Shown here: piece by piece, positions 38,265 through 47,192 of the stretch | Position numbering within the stretch: position 1 is the first letter of the stretch | Layout: every line of letters begins with the position of its first letter | From: an uncultured Lutibacter sp. | GTDB lineage: Bacteria > Bacteroidota > Bacteroidia > Flavobacteriales > Flavobacteriaceae | NCBI RefSeq assembly: GCF_947495725.1 | Contig: NZ_CANLZZ010000006.1 | Location: 1 to 64,000 of the forward strand | Length of the DNA: 64,000 bases | Direction: 5' to 3' | Program-made: the position numbers and the translations under genes | The notes under the pieces: generated by a model | Told to the model about the DNA's origin: nothing | The model's input: only the letters and a program-made list of their open reading frames with translations | Databases searched by the model: none

Positions 38265-40533
38265 GGATTTTAACAAAGAAGTAAGATCTAACAAGGTTGT
38301 AGAATTACAAAGTGAGTTAGTTGTTGTTGGTGGAGGAACAGCAGGAGTTTGTGCAGCTATAACAGCAGCAAGAAAAGGAACAAAAACGGTGTTAGTTCAA
38401 GACAGACCAGTATTAGGTGGAAATGCTTCTTCTGAAGTTAGATTATGGATATTGGGAGCAACGTCACATTTAGGAAACAACAATCGTTGGTCTCGTGAAG
38501 GTGGTGTAATGGATGAAATTTTAGTTGAAAACCTATATAGAAATAAAGAAGGTAACGCAGTTATTTTCGATACTGTTTTACTTGAAAAAGTATTAAATGA
38601 AGAAAACATCACACTTTTACTAAACACAAGTGTGTACGATGTTTCAAAATCGAGTGATACCAAAATTGAATCGGTTAAGGCTTTTAACCCTCAAAATTCA
38701 ACCGAGTATGTTATAAATGCACCGTTGTTTTGTGATGCATCAGGTGATGGAATTGTAGCTTTTAAAGCTGGAGCTTCTTTTAGAATGGGAGCAGAAAGTA
38801 AAGGAGAATTTGGAGAATTATTTGCGCCAGATAAATCGTACGGAGAATTATTGGGGCACTCAATGTATTTTTATAGCAAGAATACAGATAAGCCAGTAAA
38901 GTATGTAGCTCCTGATTTTGCATTAAAAGACATCAAAAAAATCCCTCGTTACAAAGCAATTGGAAAAGACGATAAAGGGTGTCGTTTTTGGTGGTTTGAA
39001 TATGGTGGAGATGGAGATACCATTCATGATACTGAACAAATCAAATACGAATTGTGGAAAGTAATTTATGGAGTTTGGGATTATATAAAAAATTCAGGAG
39101 AATTTGAAGATGTAGATAATATGACCTTGGAATGGGTTGGAACAGTTCCTGGAAAGCGTGAAAGTCGCCGTTTTGAAGGATTGTATATGATGAAGCAACA
39201 AGACGTAATTGGTCAGGCTATTTTTGAAGATGCCATAGCACATGGTGGTTGGGCAATTGATTTACATCCGGCAGAAGGTGTTTATAGTAAATTGTCTGGT
39301 TGTACACAATGGCATTCAAAAGGTGTGTACCAAATTCCTTATCGCTCGTTTGTAAGCAAAGATATTGACAACCTGTTTTTGGCAGGAAGAATTATAAGTG
39401 CTACGCACGTTGCTTTTGGTTCTACAAGAGTTATGGCAACAACGGGTTTATGTGCTCAAGCTGTTGGTATGGCCGCTGCTGTTTGTATTGAAAATGATGT
39501 AAAACCTGCTGAAATTTTACAGAACGGTTTAATAAAAACACTTCAAAATGAATTGAATTTAACGGGTCAAAGTATTCCAAATATTCCTATTCAAACGGAA
39601 AGTAATTTAGTGAATGAAGCTACAATTACAAGTTCTTCAAATCTAAATTTAAGTGAAATTCCTTTTGATGGAGAATGGACAAATTTAGCAACTTCGGCTG
39701 CCCAATTATTGCCTTTTATAGCAAATGAAAATTACAAGTTTAAAGTGCAAGTGATTGCTGATGAAGATACTAGAATTGAAGTTCAGTTAAGAACTTCAAA
39801 AAGATCTAAAAATTATACACCAGAGGTTATTATTGAAAAACAAATAATTAACCTTAAAAAGGGCGAACAAGAAGTTGAGTTTGAATTTGTAGGTTCCGTA
39901 ACTAAAAATAAGTATGCTTTTGTGACTTTTATGTCGAACGAAAAAGTGTATTTAAAAAATAGTAACAAACGTTATTCAGGTATTTTATCAGTGTTTAACG
40001 GAGTTAACAAAGCGGTTTCAAATAATGGAAAGCAAACACCACCAGATGGAATTGGGGTTGATACTTTTGAATTTTGGATTCCGCAGAGAAGACCAGAAGG
40101 TTTTAATATAGCAATGGAAATTTCTCCTGCAATTGAAGCTTTTGATAGTTCAAATATTGGAAACGGATATGTGCGTCCTTGGGGAACGGTAAACGCTTGG
40201 AGTGCAAGTTTAGAGGATAAAAATCCTACATTAAAAATTGAGTGGGATTCAGAAAAAGAACTTTCAGAAATTAAATTGTTTTTAGATCCAGATTACGATC
40301 ATCCGTTAGAATGTACATTAATGGGACATCCAGAAGAGGTTGCTCCATTTTGTGTAAGAAATTATACTATAAAAGATTTAAACGGAACAATTTTAGTTCA
40401 AAAAGAAGGAAATTACCAAACCATAAATACGTGGAAATTGGATTCGAAAATAAAAACAAAAGGAATAATTATAGAAGCCGAACATCCATCAGGAAATGTT
40501 CCTGCATCTATATTTGAAGTAATCTGTAGTTAA
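38254..40533 (+). CDS. Cytoplasmic FAD-dependent oxidoreductase with C-terminal beta-sandwich domains
   Basis: 759 residues, no signal peptide. FAD site ELVVVGGGTAGVCAA (G26-G28-G31) followed by DRPVLGGNASSEVRLW, the PF12831 signature shared with the exported protein at 21739. VPGKRESRRFEG and NLFLAGRIISATHVAFG repeat the family's late motifs. The region from about 440 to 759 is a separate pair of beta-sandwich domains (NYKFKVQVIADEDTRIEVQLRTS; a second with VRPWGTVNAWSASLEDKNPTLKIEW, ending FEVICS), unusual for a cytoplasmic enzyme. The start at 38254 overlaps the symporter stop, indicating translational coupling. Oxidation of an imported sugar is the likely role; the exact reaction is not known for this family. 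Confidence 0.88.
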   Translation: MLIKDFNKEVRSNKVVELQSELVVVGGGTAGVCAAITAARKGTKTVLVQDRPVLGGNASSEVRLWILGATSHLGNNNRWSREGGVMDEILVENLYRNKEGNAVIFDTVLLEKVLNEENITLLLNTSVYDVSKSSDTKIESVKAFNPQNSTEYVINAPLFCDASGDGIVAFKAGASFRMGAESKGEFGELFAPDKSYGELLGHSMYFYSKNTDKPVKYVAPDFALKDIKKIPRYKAIGKDDKGCRFWWFEYGGDGDTIHDTEQIKYELWKVIYGVWDYIKNSGEFEDVDNMTLEWVGTVPGKRESRRFEGLYMMKQQDVIGQAIFEDAIAHGGWAIDLHPAEGVYSKLSGCTQWHSKGVYQIPYRSFVSKDIDNLFLAGRIISATHVAFGSTRVMATTGLCAQAVGMAAAVCIENDVKPAEILQNGLIKTLQNELNLTGQSIPNIPIQTESNLVNEATITSSSNLNLSEIPFDGEWTNLATSAAQLLPFIANENYKFKVQVIADEDTRIEVQLRTSKRSKNYTPEVIIEKQIINLKKGEQEVEFEFVGSVTKNKYAFVTFMSNEKVYLKNSNKRYSGILSVFNGVNKAVSNNGKQTPPDGIGVDTFEFWIPQRRPEGFNIAMEISPAIEAFDSSNIGNGYVRPWGTVNAWSASLEDKNPTLKIEWDSEKELSEIKLFLDPDYDHPLECTLMGHPEEVAPFCVRNYTIKDLNGTILVQKEGNYQTINTWKLDSKIKTKGIIIEAEHPSGNVPASIFEVICS

Positions 40534-40535
40534 TT

Positions 40536-43500
40536 ATGAAAAAAATATTCATTTCAATAGTAATCATATGTAGTTTAATAGCTTGTAATGCTGATAAAAA
40601 TGTAGAAGTACTAGAAACTTCTTCCGAAGGAAATACAGCAATTTTAAGTGGAAATTGGAAGTTCAATACCATTTACGGTATGGGTTCAAATCCTTTAAAT
40701 ATCCACGTACAACCTAACGATATTGTTATAGATAATAACGATAAAACAAAGGTTGAAATAAAAGGAAAATGGCAAACAAAAAAAGTTGGAGGAAGAGGTT
40801 CTGTTTTTTATGGAAAAGATTATTTAACTCATAATTTCGGGAAAAATGAAGCCGCAAATAGCTATGTGCGTTTTATGCCAACAATAAATGAAACGGGTTA
40901 TTATGAGGCTTTAGTTATTTATCCTTTTGCTTCTCATTTAACAGCACAAATAAATATTAATAGTGCAGATGGAAAAACTTCAAAATATGTGAGCCAAAGA
41001 ACTAATTGCGGACAATGGATTAGTTTGGGGATATTTAAATTTAATGCTTCAGAAAATAATTATGTGGAAGTAACTGCTATTACTGAAAGTCAAGTAGCTG
41101 CAGATGCTGTGTTATTTAGACCAATTTCTGAAGAAAAATATACCGAAGCTAAAGAACAACCAAAACAAGTTTATTTAACTGATTACAACGATTCTGATTG
41201 GCATAATTTAAAAGTTCCTGGTCATTGGGGAATGATAAACTCATACTCAAACTACAATGGTTTAGGCTGGTATAGAAAAGAGTTTCAATTGCCAGAAGGC
41301 TGGAAAGAAAATTCTAACGAGAAAATTAGACTAAAGTTTGATGGTGTTTATCACGTTTCAAAAGTGTATTTAAACGGAAAATTTATTGGAGAACACCGTG
41401 GAGGTTTTACACCTTTTGATTTTGAAGTAGAAAATCAATTAAATTTTAACGGTAGTAATGTAATTGCTGTTGAAGTTGATAATAGAAACAAAGTTGGTGC
41501 TACTTGGAATTGGGGTGGAATAATTAGAGATGTTTATTTGGTTAAGAATAATAACGTTAGAATTAACAACCAATATATTCACGCAACACCGGATTTAGAA
41601 AATGGAACAGCTGCTTTAAAGTTGAAGGTGAAAGTTGAAAACAACTCGGATAAAGCGAAAAGTATTTCAATTAAATCTATTATTTCAAAAGAAGGGAAAA
41701 TCTCTGAATTAAATAAAACTGTTGAAGTAGCAGCAAATAAAATTTCAGAAGTTGTTTTAGAAAGTAATTTAGAAGCAAAAAATGTAAAATTATGGCATTT
41801 TGATCATCCTGAATTATATAGTTTAGAAACTACAATTTCAGAAGGTGAATTGAAAATTGATAGCAAGCAAAATGATTTTGGTATTAGAAAAGTTGAGGTT
41901 ACAGATTCTAAATTGTTGTTGAATGGTGAGCCGGTTCGTTTAGGAGGATTTAATCGTGTTAGCGAACATAGATATTGGGGATCTTCAGAACCGTTGGAAG
42001 TTTTGGAAGAAGACGTTGATTTAATGAAAGAAGCTGGAGCTAATTTTATGCGAATTATGCACGGAACCCAAAACGAAAAATTGATTGAGTTATGCGATAA
42101 AAAAGGAATTCTAATTTTTGAAGAAGCAAATATTCGCGATTTAGCAAATCCTGAATTTACAGCACCAGAATATCCTTTAGCAAAGTATTGGATTAAAGGA
42201 ATGGTGGAGCGTGATTGGAATCATCCAAGTATTATTGGTTGGAGCGTTGGAAATGAACTTTCGGATCATTACCAATACGCAAAAACTACGATGGACTATG
42301 TGCGAGAAATGGATCCAAACAGATTGGTTACTTGTGTAAGTAATAGTGGTCAAAAAAGTTTTTCTAATCGTAAAACTGACCCAAATACAGAGGTAGATAT
42401 TATTATGCATAATATGTATCGTTGGCAAGGAGAACCACAAGTTATTATTGATAAGTTAAGAAGTGAATGGCCAGAAAAACCAATATTTATTTCGGAATAT
42501 GGTTTTGATCCTTACCCAACAACTTCTCTAGATGGCGATCAGCAAATATTTTCAGATTGGAACGAGCATTGGCGTGGTAAAAATGAGTTTGTTATTGGAG
42601 GTTCATTATGGACTTTTAACGATTACAGAAGTGGTTACGCGGCAACTTCTCAAGAAGAAAATAGAGTTTGGGGATTGATAAATGTTTGGAGGCAAAAACG
42701 TAGAATGTTTGAAAGAGTAGCCAAAGAATTTAGCCCAATTAAGGATATTGAAGTTAAAAACTTAAAACTTTCAAACAACAAAGCTGAAGTAATTATACCA
42801 ATAAGAGGTTTAGATGATTATCCAAGTTATAGTTTAACAGGTTATAAATTAAAATGGAATTTTAGAGGTTTAGATGGAACTGTAATTGAAGAGAAATCTC
42901 AAGATTTACCAATTATTAATCCCGCAGATAAAGTTTGGAAAGGTGAAATTTCTTGGGGTAAATTACCTACTGAATTATTGGATTTGAGACTTCAATTAGT
43001 GAGTCCAACAGGTTATGTGAGATATGAAAAGGTAATACCTTTTGCAGCTCCAAAATCTCCAACTATTACGGGAATCAATTTAGGAGATACATTGGTAAGA
43101 GTATTATTTGAAAAAGTACCTGGAGCTACTGAATATGTTGTACGTTATAAAAATGATGAAGGTAAAACTGTAGAATCATTTAAAACCATTACCAATGCTA
43201 TCGAAATAGATAGTTTATCAAATAATAAGGAGTATATTTTTAGTGTAATATCCTTAAATGCTAAAGGGGAAAGTAAACAACCAAATTCAATTTCAGGAAC
43301 ACCAAATGGAAAGCCGTTAGCACCAAAAGTTTGGAAATCTTTTATTGAAGATAACAAAATTGTAATTGGTTATACCAGTGAAAAACAAGACGATTTTTAC
43401 GTAGTAAAATACGGGACATCGAAAGATAATTTAGATAAGGAATTTAGATCTAATGTAAGAGGAATGATGACCATTGATTTAGAGAATGAAAGTGAAATTT

Positions 43501-43568
43501 ATTTTCAAATTCAACGCGAAATTAAAGGTCAAAAAGGAAATTGGTCTGCAATAATTAAAGTAAATTAG
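40536..43568 (+). CDS. GH2 enzyme with inserted golvesin-like domain and C-terminal Fn3 domains, lipoprotein
   Basis: 1010 residues. Lipobox SLIAC. The GH2 N-terminal domain starts with LSGNWKF (about 35) but is interrupted by about 150 residues (about 52-205) reading as a golvesin/Xly-type carbohydrate-binding domain (DIVIDNNDKTKVEIKGKW, CGQWISLGIFKF, AADAVLFRPI). It resumes at NDSDWHNLKVPGHWG. TIM barrel about 460-740 with acid/base E574 (GWSVGNELSDH) and nucleophile E654 (FISEYGFDPY). Two fibronectin type III-like domains close the protein (about 835-925 and 925-1010). A beta-galactosidase or related exo-activity on sulfated or modified galactan is expected. The insertion probably adds substrate binding. 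Confidence 0.93.
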   Translation: MKKIFISIVIICSLIACNADKNVEVLETSSEGNTAILSGNWKFNTIYGMGSNPLNIHVQPNDIVIDNNDKTKVEIKGKWQTKKVGGRGSVFYGKDYLTHNFGKNEAANSYVRFMPTINETGYYEALVIYPFASHLTAQININSADGKTSKYVSQRTNCGQWISLGIFKFNASENNYVEVTAITESQVAADAVLFRPISEEKYTEAKEQPKQVYLTDYNDSDWHNLKVPGHWGMINSYSNYNGLGWYRKEFQLPEGWKENSNEKIRLKFDGVYHVSKVYLNGKFIGEHRGGFTPFDFEVENQLNFNGSNVIAVEVDNRNKVGATWNWGGIIRDVYLVKNNNVRINNQYIHATPDLENGTAALKLKVKVENNSDKAKSISIKSIISKEGKISELNKTVEVAANKISEVVLESNLEAKNVKLWHFDHPELYSLETTISEGELKIDSKQNDFGIRKVEVTDSKLLLNGEPVRLGGFNRVSEHRYWGSSEPLEVLEEDVDLMKEAGANFMRIMHGTQNEKLIELCDKKGILIFEEANIRDLANPEFTAPEYPLAKYWIKGMVERDWNHPSIIGWSVGNELSDHYQYAKTTMDYVREMDPNRLVTCVSNSGQKSFSNRKTDPNTEVDIIMHNMYRWQGEPQVIIDKLRSEWPEKPIFISEYGFDPYPTTSLDGDQQIFSDWNEHWRGKNEFVIGGSLWTFNDYRSGYAATSQEENRVWGLINVWRQKRRMFERVAKEFSPIKDIEVKNLKLSNNKAEVIIPIRGLDDYPSYSLTGYKLKWNFRGLDGTVIEEKSQDLPIINPADKVWKGEISWGKLPTELLDLRLQLVSPTGYVRYEKVIPFAAPKSPTITGINLGDTLVRVLFEKVPGATEYVVRYKNDEGKTVESFKTITNAIEIDSLSNNKEYIFSVISLNAKGESKQPNSISGTPNGKPLAPKVWKSFIEDNKIVIGYTSEKQDDFYVVKYGTSKDNLDKEFRSNVRGMMTIDLENESEIYFQIQREIKGQKGNWSAIIKVN

Positions 43569-43569
43569 T

Positions 43570-44793
43570 ATGAACTTAAAATCTGTAATAGTTTCAATTA
43601 TATTAGTTTTTAGTTTTTTGCAACTTAAAGCTCAACAAACAGCTAATAAAATCAATTTAAATGAATGGAATTTAGTATGGCAAGATGAGTTTGATTACAG
43701 TAATAAAAAACTAGATCAAAATTGGGAATCTCAAAATGGTCCAAGTGGACATATTTTATGCAGTAGATGGAGAGAAAATGCCGTTGTTAAAAATGGTGTT
43801 TTAGAGTTACAGGCACGAAAAGAAAACAGAGGAGGACAAGAATGGACTGCTGGTAATATTTGGACAAAAAGAAGGTTTGGTTATGGGTATTTTGAGAGTA
43901 GATACAAATATGCAGGTGCAGCAGGAACAAACAATTCATTTTGGTTAATGCCTCAAGGAGTAAATTTAAATACCGAAGAAATTGTTTGCGAACTTGATAT
44001 TAATGAAGGGCATTTTCCTAATGAAGTAAACACAGATCGTCATCATCATCAAAGTGGTGGGTCATATAACGGTCAGCTTGGTTATACTGAAGGATTGTCA
44101 CCAGCTTATGCGCATTCGTTTAATAATTCAATTAAAACAAAACGTATACGTTTTTCTTCAAATAATTCAACGCATTTTCATTTAAGAGAGTTTCGTATCT
44201 ATGAAACTAATAACAACTGTTATCCTACTAATTTACTTTCAGATAATGCTGATAGTTCTGTTTCGGGATTAAAAAATCTTGCACTTGAAGGCAATGTTGA
44301 AATAACTGCTAGCGGTGTGCTTAGAGATGAATTTAAAGTAAACTCTGTAGCTGATGGAAGTTTAAGTAGTAGTTGGGTGTCACAAAAAACTGGAGAAAAA
44401 TGGTTGGAGTTTAGTTGGCCGTCAGAACAATCTATAGGTCACATTCAATTTATAAATGGGTGGCAAAAAGATGCTGTTTGGCACGCATTTATTACCGATT
44501 ATAAGATTGAAGCAGAAGTTAATGGAGAATGGGTTGAACTTGCTAATTTTGATGTAGAGACGAAACATAATTATGCGGAAGAATATCATGTGTATGGTGT
44601 AGATTGGAATGTTGAAAATGTAAAATTTTATTTTGATAATAAATTAATTAGAACACTTCCTAACACAGAATGTACAGATGATTTAAATATATGGTTGAGT
44701 CTAGCCATTTTAGAACATGCAGGTGAAGTAACAGACGCCATTGACGGAACAAGTATGAAAGTTGATTATGTTAAATATTATCAAAAAAAATAA
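43570..44793 (+). CDS. GH16 galactanase with inserted discoidin-like domain (copy 1)
   Basis: 407 residues, secreted (FLQLKAQ). The GH16 fold starts at WNLVWQDEFDYSNKKLD, and the catalytic motif is E141-L-D143-I-N-E146 (E-x-D-x-x-E form). After NEGHFPNEVNT the fold is interrupted by about 160 residues (about 175-335) of F5/8C/discoidin type, then continues with EEYHVYGVDWNVENVKFYFDN and ends VDYVKYYQKK. Within the insertion the strand normally last in a discoidin domain (KTKRIRF...FHLREFRIYET) comes before the usual first part (NLALEGNVEITASG...ADGSLSSSWVS), as in a circular permutation. Endo-galactanase activity is inferred from the motif. Strong DNA identity with the next gene shows recent tandem duplication. 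Confidence 0.9.
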   Translation: MNLKSVIVSIILVFSFLQLKAQQTANKINLNEWNLVWQDEFDYSNKKLDQNWESQNGPSGHILCSRWRENAVVKNGVLELQARKENRGGQEWTAGNIWTKRRFGYGYFESRYKYAGAAGTNNSFWLMPQGVNLNTEEIVCELDINEGHFPNEVNTDRHHHQSGGSYNGQLGYTEGLSPAYAHSFNNSIKTKRIRFSSNNSTHFHLREFRIYETNNNCYPTNLLSDNADSSVSGLKNLALEGNVEITASGVLRDEFKVNSVADGSLSSSWVSQKTGEKWLEFSWPSEQSIGHIQFINGWQKDAVWHAFITDYKIEAEVNGEWVELANFDVETKHNYAEEYHVYGVDWNVENVKFYFDNKLIRTLPNTECTDDLNIWLSLAILEHAGEVTDAIDGTSMKVDYVKYYQKK

Positions 44794-44803
44794 ATTCAAA
44801 AAA

Positions 44804-46045
44804 ATGAATATAAAGTATATCGTATTTAGTTTAATTAGTGTGTTTTTTATTTTGAAATCAGAAGCGCAAAAAAATGAAGGGTTTGACTATTCTAAATGGG
44901 ATTTAGTTTGGCAAGATGAGTTTGATTATAGTAATAAAAAACTTGATAAAAATTGGGAATCTCAAAATGGTCCAAGTGGACATATTTTATGCAGTAGGTG
45001 GAGAGAAAATGCAGTGGTGAAAAATGGTGTTTTAGAGTTACAGGCACGAAAAGAAAACAGAGGAGGACAGGAATGGACCGCAGGTAATATTTGGAGTAAA
45101 AAGAAATTCAAATATGGATATTTTGAATGTCGATATAAGTATGCAGGAGCAACGGCAACCAATAATTCTTTTTGGTTAATGACAAGAGGAGGTGAGCCAA
45201 CTGAAGGAAAAAGATTTGAAATTGATATAAACGAAGGACATTTTCCCAATGAAGTAAACACAAATATTCATAATTGGTCAGATTTTACTTACAATCAAGA
45301 TGGTAAAAAAACGCATCCTTCAAGCCATAAAGGATTTTCATATGGAGCAAAGCCAGATTATTCATTTCAATTAGAAATTCCTATTGAAACAAAAAAAGTT
45401 AGATTGATTTCTAAAAGCAACTCAAAATTTCATATTAGAGAATTTAGAGTTTACGGAACTCAAACAGAAACTTTTCCTGAAACACTGTCTAAATCTGCAG
45501 ATAATGATGTGGATGGTTTGGTTAATTATGTTAGAAGTGATGATGTGAAAATAACTTCAAGTGGTTCATTTAAAAATCAAAAATCTGAATATGGTTTAGC
45601 TGATGGTAAAATTGAAACTTCTTGGATTTCACAAATAAAAGGAGACAAGTGGATTGAATTTGAATGGAAAGAAAACATTACAATTGGTTGCATTCAATTT
45701 ATTAATGGTTGGAATAGTAAGGGAAATTGGCACGATTTATTATCCAATTATAAATTACAATATTTTAATAATGGTGAATGGAAAGATGTTGCAACTTTAG
45801 ATGTTGAGAAAAGCAGCAATTTTGCTAAAGAATATCAAACGTATGGTTTAGAATGGAATGAAAACGAGATTGTATTTTATTTTAATGGAGAAGAAATTAG
45901 AAGAGAAAAAAATACATTTTGTTTTAGTGAAACTCCTATTTGGTTAAGTCTTGCCATTATAAAATGGTCTGGTTCAGTTACCGACGAAATAGATGGAAAA
46001 TCTATGAAGGTAGATTATGTGAGATATTATAAAAAGAAGCAATAA
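44804..46045 (+). CDS. GH16 galactanase with inserted discoidin-like domain (copy 2)
   Basis: 413 residues from the ATG at 44804, which gives a proper signal peptide (FILKSEAQ); the frame extends upstream to 44762 inside the previous gene. Catalytic motif E139-I-D141-I-N-E144. Same interrupted plan as copy 1: GH16 front half to about 150, permuted discoidin-like insert about 180-335 (KKVRLISKSN...FHIREFRVYG, then VKITSSGSFKN...ADGKIETSWIS), GH16 back half from EYQTYGLEWNENEIVFYFN. The first 100 mature residues are nearly identical to copy 1, while the region after the catalytic motif (HNWSDFTYNQDGKKTHPSSH) differs, so the two may prefer different sulfation or branching patterns. Confidence 0.9.
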   Translation: MNIKYIVFSLISVFFILKSEAQKNEGFDYSKWDLVWQDEFDYSNKKLDKNWESQNGPSGHILCSRWRENAVVKNGVLELQARKENRGGQEWTAGNIWSKKKFKYGYFECRYKYAGATATNNSFWLMTRGGEPTEGKRFEIDINEGHFPNEVNTNIHNWSDFTYNQDGKKTHPSSHKGFSYGAKPDYSFQLEIPIETKKVRLISKSNSKFHIREFRVYGTQTETFPETLSKSADNDVDGLVNYVRSDDVKITSSGSFKNQKSEYGLADGKIETSWISQIKGDKWIEFEWKENITIGCIQFINGWNSKGNWHDLLSNYKLQYFNNGEWKDVATLDVEKSSNFAKEYQTYGLEWNENEIVFYFNGEEIRREKNTFCFSETPIWLSLAIIKWSGSVTDEIDGKSMKVDYVRYYKKKQ

Positions 46046-46078
46046 GAATTTAAATTTACATTAATTAAAAAGCACAAA

Positions 46079-47182
46079 ATGAGATTTCTAACACTATTTT
46101 TAATAACAGTTACTCTTTTAAGTTCTTGTAAAAAAGAATCTAAAAAAAACTTAGAGGATTTAAACATAGATTATAAAATTGAATTAGGAGAAGTTACGCT
46201 TCAGTCCAAATTTGAAAGCGATACAATGAGTATTTGGGGAGGCTCCATTACTAAAGGAGATGATGGATTGTACCATATGTTTTATTCTAGATGGAAAAAA
46301 GATTTAGGTTGGGCTTGGGTAACACATTCTGAAATTGCACACGCAGTTGCAGAAAGTCCTTTTGGACCATTTAAGTTTAAAGATGTTGCTTTGGGAATTC
46401 GAGATTCAAAATTATGGGACGGTTTATGTACACACAATCCTACAGTTCACAAATACGGCAATAAATATTACTTGTATTATATGGGAAATACTGGTGATGG
46501 AAAAGTATTTGGAGAGCCAGGAGTAATAAAACTAAACCCTATTCATAGAAATAATCAGCGAATTGGTGTAGCAGTTTCGGATAGCCCAAACGGACCTTGG
46601 GCACGTTTTGATAAACCATTAATTGATGTGAGTAAAGATAGTACAGCTATTGATGCATTGATGGTGAGTAACCCATCAATTACTAAAAGACCAGATGGTG
46701 GTTATTTAATGGTATATAAGGCAGTAGGTAAAAAGAAAAAAGGACTTTGGGGAGGTCCGGTAGTGCATTGTGTAGCAACTTCAGACAGCCCAACGGGTCC
46801 ATTTATAAAATACGATAAACCAATTTTTCTAGCTAAAGGACACGATTTTCCTGCTGAAGATCCTTTTATTTGGTATGAAGCTGGAAAATATAGAGCAATT
46901 TTAAAAGATATGCATGGAGCATTTACAGATGCAGGTATGGCGTTGGTTTTATTTGAATCTGAAGATGGATTTGATTGGACATTATCTAAAAATGCATTGG
47001 TTTCAACATTAGAAATTAAATGGGAAGATGGAACGGTTCAAAAAGTAGCTAATTTAGAACGCCCCCAAGTTTATTTAGAAAATGGAATTCCAAAAGTACT
47101 TGTTTGTGCTTCTGACGTAAAAGATAGTAAAGGTGTTCTTCAATCCTTTAATGTTCAAATTCCAATTAAATCTATAAAATAA
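46079..47182 (+). CDS. Putative beta-propeller exo-glycosidase, GH43/GH117-like, family unassigned (copy A)
   Basis: 367 residues, lipoprotein (LLSSC). Propeller blades are marked by repeated G-x-Y-H/Y-L/M-x-Y strands: DGLYHMFYSRW, NKYYLYYMGN, GGYLMVYKAVG, GKYRAILKD. Family landmarks are GWAWVTHSEIAHA, LWDGLCTHNPTVHK, RNNQRIGVAV, DALMVSNPSITKR and FPAEDPFIWYE. The T-H-N-P site and the A-E-D-P-F site are the best catalytic candidates by position in the propeller. It is related to GH43 and GH117 in design but lacks their exact motifs, and I cannot name a CAZy family. Likely an exo-enzyme removing a terminal galactan residue. Tandem twin of the next gene. Confidence 0.78.
   Translation: MRFLTLFLITVTLLSSCKKESKKNLEDLNIDYKIELGEVTLQSKFESDTMSIWGGSITKGDDGLYHMFYSRWKKDLGWAWVTHSEIAHAVAESPFGPFKFKDVALGIRDSKLWDGLCTHNPTVHKYGNKYYLYYMGNTGDGKVFGEPGVIKLNPIHRNNQRIGVAVSDSPNGPWARFDKPLIDVSKDSTAIDALMVSNPSITKRPDGGYLMVYKAVGKKKKGLWGGPVVHCVATSDSPTGPFIKYDKPIFLAKGHDFPAEDPFIWYEAGKYRAILKDMHGAFTDAGMALVLFESEDGFDWTLSKNALVSTLEIKWEDGTVQKVANLERPQVYLENGIPKVLVCASDVKDSKGVLQSFNVQIPIKSIK
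46916..47097 (+). repeat. 182-bp identical segment shared by propeller twins (unit 1)
   Basis: This stretch of copy A is identical base for base to 48021-48202 in copy B, while flanking coding sequence differs at many silent sites. This points to recent gene conversion or partial re-duplication. Confidence 0.9.
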
Positions 47183-47192
47183 TAATAAAATT

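Noticed and set aside
40566-40576. CATATGTAG sequence like the candidate HTCS half-site
   Set aside because: It lies inside the signal-peptide codons of the GH2 gene, with no second repeat at 21 bp and no -7 box at 50 bp; probably chance.
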